64,000 nt of DNA, taken from Verrucomicrobiia bacterium (GTDB lineage: Bacteria; Verrucomicrobiota; Verrucomicrobiia; Opitutales; Opitutaceae). The notes below the pieces were generated by a model that worked only from the letters and a program-made list of their open reading frames with translations, was not told where the DNA came from and did no database searches. Where the stretch lies: contig WYBX01000154.1 in the NCBI GenBank assembly GCA_011525695.1, positions 1 to 64,000 on the forward strand, read 5' to 3'. This document shows positions 53,406-61,644 of this stretch, one piece after another; the first letter of the stretch is position 1, and the number at the start of each line of letters is the position of its first letter. Made by a program: the position numbers and the translations under genes.

Positions 53406-54425
53406 ATGTCCTGGCGAATTCTGGTTACGGCGCGCACCCTCGACGTGGTCGGCCAGCAGGCGATCGCGCTCCTGCGCGAAGCCGGCTGCGAGCTGACCCT
53501 GAAGCCCGGACCGCACCAGCCCGCGCAGCTGCTCCCCCTGCTGCCGGGGCAGGATGCGGTCTTCGCGACGACGGACAGCTTTACCGCCGCCGTCCTGCGT
53601 TCGCCCGAGGCGGCCGCGATCAAGGTGATCTCCCGGTGGGGCGTGGGCTACGACGCCATCGACACTGCGGCGGCGACCGAGCAGGGCATCGTCGTCTGCA
53701 ACACGCCGGGTGTGCTGGATGAGGCCGTGGCGGATTTCACGTTCACGATGCTGCTGGGGATCGCGCGCCGGCTGCATGTCGGGCACGACAATCTCCGGCG
53801 CGGGGTCTGGAGCGGAGCCTGGGGGCACGACGTCCATGGCAAGACGCTCGGGATCGTGGGCTGCGGCCGGATCGGGCTGGCGGTGGCGCGCCGCGCCAGC
53901 GGTTTCAACCTGCGGGTGCTGGGCCACGACATTGCGCCGAGTTCCGCGGCAATCGCGCTGGGCATCAGCTTCGTTTCCCTCGATGAACTGCTGGCGCAGA
54001 GTGATTTCGTGTCGCTGCACACGGCCTTGACGCCGCAAAGCCGGCAGCTGATCGGCGAGGCGCAGCTGCGCCGGATGAAGCCGACCGCCTACCTGATCAA
54101 CGCCGGTCGCGGAGCCCTGGTGGACGAGCCGGCGCTGGTGGAGGCGCTGCGCAACGGCACGATTGCCGGCGCGGCGCTGGACACGTTTGCGACGGAACCG
54201 CTTCCGGCGGGGCATCCCCTGCGCGAGTGCCCGAACGCGCTGCTCACGCCGCATCTCGCGTCCTTTTCCCGAGAAACCGGCGAGGCCGTGAGCCGGTTGT
54301 CGGCGCAGGCCATCCTCGATCTGATGCACGGCTCCAAGCCGCAGTTCGTGGTCAACCCGGCCGTGCTTTCGGCGCCGGGCCTGCGCGCCCGGATTGGGCG
54401 CCAGGATTCTGTCGGACTTGCCTAG
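53406..54425 (+). CDS. D-2-hydroxyacid dehydrogenase, SerA-like
   Basis: 339 residues from the ATG at 53406 (MSWRILVTARTLDVVG). It is a D-isomer-specific 2-hydroxyacid dehydrogenase. The Rossmann loop is GIVGCGRIGLAVARRAS. Catalytic Arg, Glu and His are in LINAGRGALVDE, ALDTFATEPLPAGHPL and LTPHLASFSRET. It most resembles phosphoglycerate-dehydrogenase-like proteins, without a C-terminal ACT domain. The last residues (RQDSVGLA) are read through TGTCGGACTTGC, which resembles the mobile element end, and the TAG stop lies in its bounding CTAG. The natural C-terminus may therefore have been changed by insertion. Confidence 0.88.
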   Translation: MSWRILVTARTLDVVGQQAIALLREAGCELTLKPGPHQPAQLLPLLPGQDAVFATTDSFTAAVLRSPEAAAIKVISRWGVGYDAIDTAAATEQGIVVCNTPGVLDEAVADFTFTMLLGIARRLHVGHDNLRRGVWSGAWGHDVHGKTLGIVGCGRIGLAVARRASGFNLRVLGHDIAPSSAAIALGISFVSLDELLAQSDFVSLHTALTPQSRQLIGEAQLRRMKPTAYLINAGRGALVDEPALVEALRNGTIAGAALDTFATEPLPAGHPLRECPNALLTPHLASFSRETGEAVSRLSAQAILDLMHGSKPQFVVNPAVLSAPGLRARIGRQDSVGLA

Positions 54426-54780
54426 CAGCGTGTCGGACTTAGCTTCCGACTGTACGGGTCGGGAGGAAGGAAGGTAGCAACACGCTGCTAGTTGGCCTTC
54501 GGCATTTTTTCTTGTGGCGGGGTAGATTGCCATGGCAAGTGGCGGGGAAGTTGCTGTGCGCTGCCGCATGGCCACCCGCTTCGTCGACATCGATCGCGAT
54601 ACCGCGATGCTACTGCCACCGGACCTGCGGGACTGGGTACCGGCAGACCACCTTGTCCACTTCGTGCTCGATGTGATCGAGCAGGTAGAAAATGCTGGGG
54701 GTGCCTCGCGGCCCACTCAAACCATCCGAACCATCTTCCCCAAATCCGCGCGCACGACTGCAAGTCCGACGGGCTGCTAG
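54422..54780. mobile_element. CTAG-bounded element with transposase remnant, copy B
   Basis: The element body is 54426-54776, about 351 bases, flanked on both sides by CTAG (54422-54425 and 54777-54780), a likely target duplication. The ends are inverse: CAGCGTGTCGGACTT on the left and, read inward, CAGCCCGTCGGACTT on the right. The first 62 bases (54426-54487) form a unit shared with copy A at 50.0 kb, itself closed by CTAG at 54488-54491. The remainder carries the start of an IS1182-type transposase. It looks like an internally deleted insertion sequence. Confidence 0.75.
54532..54780 (+). pseudogene. N-terminal remnant of IS1182-like transposase
   Basis: An open frame of 82 codons. From about 54568 it reads MATRFVDIDRDTAMLLPPDL and then RDWVPADHLVHFVLDVIEQV, the typical head of IS1182-family transposases. 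After this the sequence jumps to unrelated residues and the terminal repeat, so the catalytic DDE domain is missing. It is an internal deletion product and cannot be active by itself. Confidence 0.8.
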
Positions 54781-55017
54781 GGTTCAAAGGTTCGGATTGG
54801 GATCGAACCGCGGAGGAGGAGCCGCGAATGGCGCGAAGAACGCGAATCTCCGAGCCCCAAGCCCCGAGGAGTTGGAAAAGTAATCGTCGTTCTCTCTCCG
54901 GCAAGGCGATCGAGAACGAGTACGAGAACGATTCCGTTGCGGCGTCACCCGCGGTGCGATAGATCTGGACTCAGTCCGCCAGACTGCCAGCCGTGGGCGG
55001 CGGACCTTCCGCGGCGC
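54781..55017. other. Intergenic region, no gene seen
   Basis: 237 bases between the mobile element and the sensor kinase stop. It contains a short direct repeat of ACGAG/TACGAG units (about 54915-54935) and the small palindrome GGACTCAGTCC near 54970. No gene, RNA or promoter was recognised. Confidence 0.5.
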
Positions 55018-56499
55018 TCAGGACGTGCCAATCCCCTGGGGATTCCGCATCGCGAAGGGCGGGATCGTGTCACCCTTTTCGTAGTCGCTCAGGACCGAGA
55101 ACCGGAAGGTCGTGCCGTCGCCCGGCTTGCTGTCGACCGAGATCGAACCGCCCATCAATTCGCAGAGCCGCTTGGAGATGATCAGGCCCAGGCCCGTGCC
55201 GCTGCGCCGGCGTTCGGACGAGGAGTCGACCTGGCTGAACGGCTTGAACAGTTTTGAAATCTTCTCGGGCGGAATGCCGATGCCGGTGTCCGACACGGAG
55301 AAGAACAGTCGCAGTGCCCGGCGGGTATCCCGCAGGCTGACCGGTTCGCCGCGCATGCAGGACACGTGAATCGAGATGGTTCCGCGCTCGGTGAATTTCA
55401 GGGCGTTGCCGATCAGGTTGGTGAGGATCTGCCGCAACCGCGCCTCGTCGCTGTTGACGATCTGCGGCACGTCGGGATCGATCGACGCCGTCAGGCCCAG
55501 GGCCGCCGCGCGGGCCCGGGGCTGGAAGAAGGCGATCACGTCCTCGACGCATTTGTGCAGCCCGAACGGGGCGGATTCGATCTCGATCTTGCCGGCCTCG
55601 ATCTTCGAAAGGTCGAGGATGTCGGCGATCAGCTTTTCCAGCGCCTGGCCGCTCGACTTGATGATCGCCACCTGCTCCCGCTGCTCGGGCGAGAGCGGCG
55701 ATTCGGCGAGGATTTGGGCGAACCCGATCACCCCGTTGATGGGGGTGCGGATTTCATGGCTCACGATGGCGAGAAACTCGCTCTTGGCGCGGTCTGCGGC
55801 CTCCGCGGCCTCCTTGGCGTGGAGCAGGGCCGCCTCGGCCTCCTTGCGCAGCGTGATGTCGTGCCCGACCGCCTGATACTCCAGGGTGCTGCCACTGTCG
55901 TCCCGGATGGCCCGCTGCGTCCACATCAGCCAGCGGCGCCGGCCGTCGGGGTAGTCGAGTTCGCGTTCCATCGAATAGGGCTCGTCGCCAATGGCGGCGC
56001 CAGGTGCGAAGATGGGGAAGGGCTGGCCGACGAGTTCGTTCCGCTTGCGGCCAAAGGCCTGGGCGTACGCGCTGTTCACGAAGGTCAGCTTGCCGTCCTG
56101 CCGGTAGCGGCAGATCAAGTCGACCTGGTCCTCGACGATCCCCTTGTAGCTGGCCTCGGTCTTCTGCAGCACCTGGGCCATCCGCTCGATCTTGCGGGCG
56201 AGCCCGATGATTTCGTCATGCTCCGACTCGTCGCTCGCGGCCATGGCCGGATCGTCGACCGTGACGGTCGATCGCAGAGTCCGCAGACGCTGCATCATGG
56301 TGCGATCCCAGACGTAGCCGGAAAGAACCAGCAGGACGCAGCCGATGACGGTGAACCCCAGGACGTACCAGATGGTGTCGAGGCGCTCCCGCAGCACATC
56401 GTCGGTGATCACCAGCCATACGATTGAGGCGAATCCCACGACCAGGCTCAGGGCGAGGGCCAGGATGAAATAGGTCTTGCGCTGGGAATTTTCTGCCAT
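55018..56499 (-). CDS. PAS-domain sensor histidine kinase
   Basis: 493 residues from the ATG at 56499 (MAENSQRKTYFILALALSLVVG); longer upstream frames lack protein character. Two transmembrane helices (about 10-30 and 43-63) are separated by only about 12 residues. A PAS domain (about 113-220, ending EYQAVGHDITLRKEAE) follows. The HisKA domain has His248 in FLAIVSHEIRTPINGVIGFAQIL. The ATPase has ILTNLIGNALKFTERG, SDTGIGIPPEKISKLFKPFSQVD and GTGLGLIISKRLCELMGG. The tiny periplasmic loop suggests cytoplasmic sensing by PAS. No receiver domain and no adjacent response regulator are present. Confidence 0.93.
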   Translation of the reverse strand: MAENSQRKTYFILALALSLVVGFASIVWLVITDDVLRERLDTIWYVLGFTVIGCVLLVLSGYVWDRTMMQRLRTLRSTVTVDDPAMAASDESEHDEIIGLARKIERMAQVLQKTEASYKGIVEDQVDLICRYRQDGKLTFVNSAYAQAFGRKRNELVGQPFPIFAPGAAIGDEPYSMERELDYPDGRRRWLMWTQRAIRDDSGSTLEYQAVGHDITLRKEAEAALLHAKEAAEAADRAKSEFLAIVSHEIRTPINGVIGFAQILAESPLSPEQREQVAIIKSSGQALEKLIADILDLSKIEAGKIEIESAPFGLHKCVEDVIAFFQPRARAAALGLTASIDPDVPQIVNSDEARLRQILTNLIGNALKFTERGTISIHVSCMRGEPVSLRDTRRALRLFFSVSDTGIGIPPEKISKLFKPFSQVDSSSERRRSGTGLGLIISKRLCELMGGSISVDSKPGDGTTFRFSVLSDYEKGDTIPPFAMRNPQGIGTS

Positions 56500-56675
56500 G
56501 TCCGCGCTTAGCAATGTCGGCGTGAATTGCCGAAGTCTAACGAAAAAATACCGGCGGCCCCAGGGTCCTATCCGCACTTTGCGGGCCGATTTCGGGCCGG
56601 AATTGCTTTGAACCGGGCGCGGGGGTGGGGCACAAGCCGCTTTCGTCCTCCGGCCGTAGACGCGGGGACGCCGCC

Positions 56676-57653
56676 ATGCCTGCGCCGCTTCGCCTTGTCT
56701 TCCTGGGTTCCGATCCCATTGCACTTCCCCTGCTAAATTGGCTGCGTGGGCCCGGCGCCGCCACCGCACGGCTGCTGGCGGTGTTCACGCAGCCGGACCG
56801 CGCGACCGGCCGCGGCCAGCAGGTTCGCCCCAACGCGATCAAGGCTTGGGCACTCGAGCGTGCCCTGCCCGTGCTGCAGCCCGAAAAGCTCACGCCGGAG
56901 GTGCAGTGCGCCCTCGCCGACCTGGAGGCCGATGTCGCGCTGGTGATGGCCTACGGGCACATCCTCCGCGACGAATTCATCCAGACGCCGCGGCTCGGCA
57001 CGCTGAACCTGCACACGTCCATTCTTCCCAAGTATCGCGGGGCCTCGCCGATCCAAACCGCGATCGCCTGTGGCGAGACCGAAACCGGTGTCACGTTCAT
57101 GCGGATCGTCCGGCAACTCGACGCGGGACCGGTCGCGGACGTGGAACGGGTGCCGGTTTTGCCGTTGGAGACAGCGGCCGAGGTGGAGGGAAAGCTGGCC
57201 GCGGCGTGCGTCCCGCTGCTTGCACGAACGCTGCCCCGGCTCGCGAATGGCACGCTCGAATTCTCAGCCCAGGACGAGGCGGCGGCGACGCATTGCCGAA
57301 AGCTTCGGAAGGAGGACGGCGTGCTGGATTTTGCGCTGCCAGCGGCCGAACTCGCGGCACGAATCAACGGGTTGTTTCCGTGGCCGGCGTGTACGGTCGA
57401 GATTACCGGGCAGCCGATAAAGCTTGGACTGGCGGATGCGGCGATCGCGGACTGCGGCGGGGTGGAGCCCGGCACCGTGCTTTCCTCTGATGGCCCGGCG
57501 CTTCGGGTTGCGACCGGCACGGGTGTTCTGCAGCTGCGCCTGTTGCAGCGGCCGGGTGGAAAGATGCTCCCCGCCGCGGAATTCCTGCGCGGTTTTCCCG
57601 TGGCTGCCGGCCTGTGTTTGCCCTCCCGTCCCATGCCAGCGCTGCTGCGCTGA
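56676..57653 (+). CDS. fmt: Methionyl-tRNA formyltransferase
   Basis: 325 residues from the ATG at 56676. The formyl-transferase domain has the catalytic set Asn111, His113 and Asp149 (TLNLHTSILPKYRGASPIQTAI; MRIVRQLDAGPV), matching E. coli Asn108, His110 and Asp146. The start LRLVFLGSDPIALPLL and the Fmt C-terminal domain (CRKLRKEDGVLDFALPAAELAARINGLFPWPACTV) are clear. It formylates initiator Met-tRNA. It is divergent from the sensor kinase. No def gene is adjacent. Confidence 0.95.
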   Translation: MPAPLRLVFLGSDPIALPLLNWLRGPGAATARLLAVFTQPDRATGRGQQVRPNAIKAWALERALPVLQPEKLTPEVQCALADLEADVALVMAYGHILRDEFIQTPRLGTLNLHTSILPKYRGASPIQTAIACGETETGVTFMRIVRQLDAGPVADVERVPVLPLETAAEVEGKLAAACVPLLARTLPRLANGTLEFSAQDEAAATHCRKLRKEDGVLDFALPAAELAARINGLFPWPACTVEITGQPIKLGLADAAIADCGGVEPGTVLSSDGPALRVATGTGVLQLRLLQRPGGKMLPAAEFLRGFPVAAGLCLPSRPMPALLR

Positions 57654-57699
57654 ACCGCGAGCACGGCTAAACACAGCGTCATTAATTCCTGGGTGTGTT

Positions 57700-57749
57700 G
57701 GAGGGCCGGGCTCCGCCCCGGCCGCGGACGACGCGGAGGTCGTCCCTCC
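57700..57749. repeat. GGAGGGCCGGGCTCC palindromic repeat, intact copy
   Basis: 50 bases made of two abutting hairpin-forming halves: a GGCCGGGCTCCGCCCCGGCC half and a GGACGACGCGGAGGTCGTCC half, bounded by GGAGGG and CCCTCC. It lies between convergent genes and may act as a bidirectional terminator. An interrupted copy is at 23.2 kb. Confidence 0.7.
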
Positions 57750-57780
57750 AGAGGATGCGCAATTATTTGTGGCGGTCGGT

Positions 57781-58587
57781 TTAGCGCCGGGAGCCGCCAC
57801 GCTGGGTCGCGGGCGTCCGGATCATCTCGAGCTTGGACTGCGCCTCGTCGGGAATGTCGATCCGGCTCACGGGGACGTAGGTGATGATGACGATCCGGTG
57901 TTCGCTAATCGGCACCGGCACCCGGGCCCGGGAAATACGACGGGTGCCTTCCAGCTTCAGCTCGTAGTCCCGAATCGTTCCATCCTGAACGTTCAGGGCG
58001 AAGGTGACGGTCAGGTCGGGCGCTGCGCTTCCCGGCTCAATTGGTGCCCCCTCGCCATCGAGAAGGACCGTTCCCGTGTACGTGTTGCCGGAAACATCGA
58101 AGTCGATGTCGGTCTTCAGCAGTGGCAGCAGTTCCTGATCCGGGCGAAATACCTCCGGCCGGTCGGCGCGCCGCAGCCAGATGGCCCGCGGGGTGAGCGT
58201 GCCACCGGAAATCCGTTCCTCGGCCTGCGCGGTGAGGATGTCACGTTCACTCATCCAGCCCTCCGGCGTCAGCGTCGCCACGGCACCCGCCGCCGTGATG
58301 ATGGTGACCAGCCTGACGCCGTCGGCCCATTCGCGTTCGATCCGAATGTCACCCTGCGCATCGATGCTGCCATTCACATGCGGAGCAGTGTTCTGCTGGA
58401 CGGTGGTGACCGTTCCACGGCGGGTTTCGAAGCGCTGCGCCACTGGCCCGGGATCGGCATTGATCACTTCCCAGGTGTAGCTCTTCTGGTCGCGCAATCG
58501 TTCGATGGCGACCAGCAGCGTCGCCGGCAGGGCGGCATGTGCGACGGCGGTGGAGGCGAGGAGAAACAGGACGATGCGGATGGACAC
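57781..58587 (-). CDS. Secreted protein of unknown function
   Basis: 268 residues from the GTG at 58587 (SIRIVLFLLASTAVAHA, a clear signal peptide); a TTG 12 codons upstream is an alternative. The mature protein is beta-rich with LRDQKSYTWEVINADPG near its start, EGWMSERDILTAQAEER in the middle, and DLTVTFALNVQDGTIRDYELKLEG. Its style resembles lipoprotein-carrier-like (LolA-fold) secreted proteins, but I cannot assign a family. It is convergent with fmt and nearly head-to-head with the LysM gene. Confidence 0.78.
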   Translation of the reverse strand: MSIRIVLFLLASTAVAHAALPATLLVAIERLRDQKSYTWEVINADPGPVAQRFETRRGTVTTVQQNTAPHVNGSIDAQGDIRIEREWADGVRLVTIITAAGAVATLTPEGWMSERDILTAQAEERISGGTLTPRAIWLRRADRPEVFRPDQELLPLLKTDIDFDVSGNTYTGTVLLDGEGAPIEPGSAAPDLTVTFALNVQDGTIRDYELKLEGTRRISRARVPVPISEHRIVIITYVPVSRIDIPDEAQSKLEMIRTPATQRGGSRR

Positions 58588-58726
58588 GGCGGAAAATGAA
58601 GTGGGTTTTTTGCTGCGGCGCAATCTGTGTTGCCGGGCCTGGATTCACGTCAAATTCACGGTGGCAGGGCGGCGATTGCCCACATGCCGCTTGTTTTTGG
58701 CAACGCTTTCCGCAAGCTGCGTCGCC

Positions 58727-59296
58727 ATGTGGAAATGGCTGTTTTCCGCGGGCGCCCTGCTCGCCTCTGCATCGGCGCAAACCGCGCCGATCACGGTTGA
58801 ACTGGCCAACCTGCGCGAGGATGTCCGCGGGTTGATTCAGCGCGTGGGCGAGCTTTCATTGCGGGTGGAGCAGCTCGAGCGTGAAAATGCCGACCTGCGC
58901 CAGCGCGCCTCTGCCGCCGACCAGTCGTACGCGACGGTGGCGCAGCTCCGGGAGGCGGTCGCCGATCTCAATCGCACGATCCGGAGCGCGACCGCGACGG
59001 CCAAGTCGGAGACCCTGCAGCACGTGGCGGGACAGATGGAGAAGCTGGCGAAGCAGACCAACACGGCGCTCGATTCCCTGGCGCGGGCCCAGGCGACCCG
59101 CGCGACGGTGCAGACCTCGTTCAGCGACGACTACGCGAAGGAGGGAATCAGCTACACGGTGCAGAAAGGCGACACGGTCGCGGAAATTGCAAAAAAGACT
59201 GGCGCGAAACAGCAGGACATCATCAACGCAAACCGGCTGGCGGATCCATCGCGGATCATGGTGGGCCAGACACTCTTCATCCCCGGAGGTAAATAG
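58727..59296 (+). CDS. Secreted coiled-coil LysM protein
   Basis: 189 residues from the ATG at 58727 (MWKWLFSAGALLASASAQT, signal peptide). Residues about 20-125 are coiled coil (LREDVRGLIQRVGELSLRVEQLERENADLRQRA). Residues about 142-188 are one LysM domain (YTVQKGDTVAEIAKKTGAKQQDIINANRL ... VGQTLFIPGGK), which binds peptidoglycan. The parB start lies 1 base after its stop and its ribosome binding site (GGAGGT) is inside this gene, so the two are probably co-transcribed. Confidence 0.9.
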   Translation: MWKWLFSAGALLASASAQTAPITVELANLREDVRGLIQRVGELSLRVEQLERENADLRQRASAADQSYATVAQLREAVADLNRTIRSATATAKSETLQHVAGQMEKLAKQTNTALDSLARAQATRATVQTSFSDDYAKEGISYTVQKGDTVAEIAKKTGAKQQDIINANRLADPSRIMVGQTLFIPGGK

Positions 59297-59297
59297 C

Positions 59298-60245
59298 ATG
59301 TCGGCAGCATCGAAATCCCGTCTCGGCCGCGGACTCGGCGGCCTGATCGCCGCCGCCAAGCCCGCAGCGAGTCCGCCCGCCTCGGGTGGACCCGCGCCGG
59401 CGGAGCCGCCCGTCAACGCCGCGGCGGCGGCCGTTCCCGGAGCGTCCGGTTACCGCGAAGTGCCGGTGCACCTGATCGAGCCCAGCCCCTACCAGGCCCG
59501 CCGGGAAATTCCGCCCGAACAGCTGGCGGAACTGGCGGAGAGCATTCGGTCCGAGGGACTGCTTCAGCCCGTCGTGGTGCGACGGCATGGCGACAAGTTC
59601 CAACTGATCGCCGGCGAGCGTCGCTGGCGCGCGTTCCAGCAGCTCAAGATCAAGAGCATCCCGGCGCGGGTGGTGGAGGCCAGCAACGCCTCGTCCGCCG
59701 CACTCGGGCTGATTGAGAACCTGCAGCGGGAAGGGCTGAATCCGATCGAGGAGGCGCATGGTTATGCGAGCTTGATCCGGGATTTCGATCTGACCCAGGA
59801 AAGTGCGGCGGAGCGGGTGGGCAAGAGCCGCGCCAGTGTCGCCAATTCGCTGCGGCTGTTGTCGCTCGATCAGGAGGTGCAGGGTTTTATTGCGAAGAAC
59901 ATGCTCTCGGTCGGACACGCCAAGGTGCTCCTGGGCGTCGAGAATCCCGCCCAGCGTTCGATGCTGGCCCGGAGGATCATCGAGGAGGGGCTGAGCGTGC
60001 GAATGACGGAGAAGCTCACGCTGACGGCAAAGAACGGGGGAAGCGGCAGCGGATCCCGGCCCCCAAAGCCGGGTTTGTCCGCGAAGGACGCCGCCACGGT
60101 CAGTGGAATCGAGCAGAAGCTCACGTCGCATCTGGGTGCTCGCGTCGCGATCCTGCACACGCCGAAGAAGGGCCGGATCGTGATCGAGTACCGCGGCAAC
60201 GACGATTTGCAGAGGGTTTTGGAAAAGCTTGGGGTGGAGGCCTGA
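59298..60245 (+). CDS. parB: Chromosome partitioning protein ParB
   Basis: 315 residues from the ATG at 59298, with a good GGAGGT site 8 bases upstream. It starts SKSRLGRGLGGLIAAAKP, the usual ParA-contact region. The CTPase core has VHLIEPSPYQARREIPPEQL, LLQPVVVRRHGD, IAGERRWRAFQQL and LIENLQREGLNPIEEA. The helix-turn-helix region is QESAAERVGKSRASVANSLRLL. The C-terminus (GARVAILHTPKKGRIVIEYRGNDDLQRVL) is the dimer domain. It binds parS and loads SMC. No parA gene is next to it in this window, which is unusual. Confidence 0.94.
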   Translation: MSAASKSRLGRGLGGLIAAAKPAASPPASGGPAPAEPPVNAAAAAVPGASGYREVPVHLIEPSPYQARREIPPEQLAELAESIRSEGLLQPVVVRRHGDKFQLIAGERRWRAFQQLKIKSIPARVVEASNASSAALGLIENLQREGLNPIEEAHGYASLIRDFDLTQESAAERVGKSRASVANSLRLLSLDQEVQGFIAKNMLSVGHAKVLLGVENPAQRSMLARRIIEEGLSVRMTEKLTLTAKNGGSGSGSRPPKPGLSAKDAATVSGIEQKLTSHLGARVAILHTPKKGRIVIEYRGNDDLQRVLEKLGVEA

Positions 60246-60300
60246 GCACCAGCCTGCAACCGCGGTCGGTCCCCCCTGCGGCGCGGTGCTGAACCCGCCA

Positions 60301-60341
60301 TTGACAAGAGCCGCGCGCGGCTGCACTTGTGCCCTCTTCCC
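60301..60341 (+). promoter_or_regulatory. TTGACA box and palindrome before secG
   Basis: A perfect -35-like TTGACA at 60301-60306 is followed by the 14-base palindrome AGCCGCGCGCGGCT (60309-60322). No good -10 box is seen at the usual spacing, and the ATG is only 35 bases further on. It may be a promoter with an operator in the spacer, or a terminator for parB. Confidence 0.3.
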
Positions 60342-60752
60342 ATGAGCGTTCTCCTCGGAATACTTACCTTCATCCTCATCCTCGTCTCGCTCTTTCTGGT
60401 CATGATCGTGCTGATGCAGAAATCGAAGGACGGCGGGATGGGCGCTGCCCTGGGCGGCGGCGCGGCCGAGGCGGCGTTTGGCGCGGAAACCAGCAACGTG
60501 CTCAGCCGCTCGACCATTTACGCGGCGATCCTCTTCTTTGTCCTGGCCTTCGGGCTTTACCTTGGCCGGATCTATGAGCGGAAACATGCCGCGTCCGCCG
60601 GGGGTGCCCTGCCCACGATTGCGGCCCCGGCCGTTCCCGCCGCCGGGTCGGCCGCCGCGGATCCCGCGGCGTCGCCTTCCGTCTCGGTGCCCTCGACTGC
60701 GGAGACCGCGCCGGCCACGCCTGCGCCGACTCCGGACGAGTCGAAGAAGTAG
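60342..60752 (+). CDS. secG: Protein-export membrane protein SecG
   Basis: 136 residues from the ATG at 60342 (MSVLLGILTFILILVSLFLVMIVLMQKSKDGGMG). Two transmembrane helices surround the conserved loop QKSKDGGMGAALGGGAAEAAFG, and the second helix ends GLYLGRIYERK. The tail of about 55 residues is Pro/Ala/Ser-rich low complexity. SecG is an accessory subunit of the SecYEG translocon. A secreted-protein gene starts 7 bases downstream, so the two look co-transcribed. Confidence 0.93.
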   Translation: MSVLLGILTFILILVSLFLVMIVLMQKSKDGGMGAALGGGAAEAAFGAETSNVLSRSTIYAAILFFVLAFGLYLGRIYERKHAASAGGALPTIAAPAVPAAGSAAADPAASPSVSVPSTAETAPATPAPTPDESKK

Positions 60753-60759
60753 CCGCCCC

Positions 60760-61644
60760 ATGCTGCCTGCCGGCATGCCCGTGCCCGCCGCGTTTTGGCG
60801 GGCGTTTTGCGTTCTGGCGCTGGTCCTGGTGGCGCCGGTCCAGGCCGGACAGCCGCCGACCTCGGGACGGCGTCCCGAACTTGCCCAGGTGGGATTGCCG
60901 GATGCCGCGGCCGCGGCGCAAATCCTGGAGCAGTTTCGCACTGCGGGCATCCCCGGCGAATATTACCTCGAGTTCCAGCTGCAGAGCATGCCACGCCGCG
61001 GCGACACCACGGTGTTCACCGGGCGTCTATGGGGTGGGCGCAACGAGGAAGGAGCAGTGACCCGGGTGGAGGTGCGGGATGAGGCGGGCCGCTGGCATCG
61101 CTTCCTGCTGCAGAACGGGCCGGAGGCTGCCATCTGGAGGTTGGAAAACGGGCAGCCGGTGAAACTGGATGCCGCGGCCACGTTCGAGCCGCTGATCCCC
61201 GGGGTCGATCTCACCCCCTTTGACCTGCAGATGCCCTATTTGTACTGGCCCGATGCCACGCTCCAGAGCATCAATCGCGTTCGCGGCCGTCCGGCCCATG
61301 CCTTTCTGTTCCGCGCCCCGGCCGGGTTCTCGGCTCCCGCCAGCACGCCCGTCACGATGGTCCGGGCGTTTCTCGACACCCAATACAATGCCCTGGTCCA
61401 GACCGAGCTGCTCGATGAACGGGGCCGGCCGCTCAAGACCCTTTCGCTGGTGAGCATCAAGACCATCGACGGGCAGGCCATGCCGCGCACGATCGACTTC
61501 CGGGACGATGTCAGCCGGGACAAGACCCGCTTCTTCGTCACGGCGGCGGCGCTGCGGCTCGACTTGGGCCCGGCCCCCTTTGCGCCGGCGACGCTGGCGG
61601 ATGACATCCGCCCCCCGGTGGATCGGATCGTGAGACTCGAGTGA
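60760..61644 (+). CDS. Secreted LolA-like outer-membrane protein
   Basis: 294 residues from the ATG at 60760; an ATG at 60775 would also preserve the signal peptide (FWRAFCVLALVLVAPVQA). The mature protein suggests the outer-membrane lipoprotein-sorting (LolA-fold) group: AAAAAQILEQFRTAGIPGEYYLEFQLQ near its start, ATFEPLIPGVDLTPFDLQMPYLYWPDA, RGRPAHAFLFRAP, and LSLVSIKTIDGQAMPRTIDFRDDVS. The function is unproven. Its stop overlaps the GTG start of the HAD phosphatase gene (GTGA), showing coupling. Confidence 0.82.
   Translation: MLPAGMPVPAAFWRAFCVLALVLVAPVQAGQPPTSGRRPELAQVGLPDAAAAAQILEQFRTAGIPGEYYLEFQLQSMPRRGDTTVFTGRLWGGRNEEGAVTRVEVRDEAGRWHRFLLQNGPEAAIWRLENGQPVKLDAAATFEPLIPGVDLTPFDLQMPYLYWPDATLQSINRVRGRPAHAFLFRAPAGFSAPASTPVTMVRAFLDTQYNALVQTELLDERGRPLKTLSLVSIKTIDGQAMPRTIDFRDDVSRDKTRFFVTAAALRLDLGPAPFAPATLADDIRPPVDRIVRLE

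Noticed and set aside
53133..54716. Minus-strand open frame of 527 codons
   Set aside because: It is opposite ahcY and the dehydrogenase gene, which have clear motifs. The sequence is arginine/proline-rich with no recognisable fold.
54781..54815. tRNA T-arm-like string GGTTCAAAGG / GATCGAACC
   Set aside because: No acceptor stem, D-arm or anticodon arm can be built around it.
59277..60950. Minus-strand open frame of 557 codons
   Set aside because: It is opposite parB and secG, glycine/arginine-rich and without domains.
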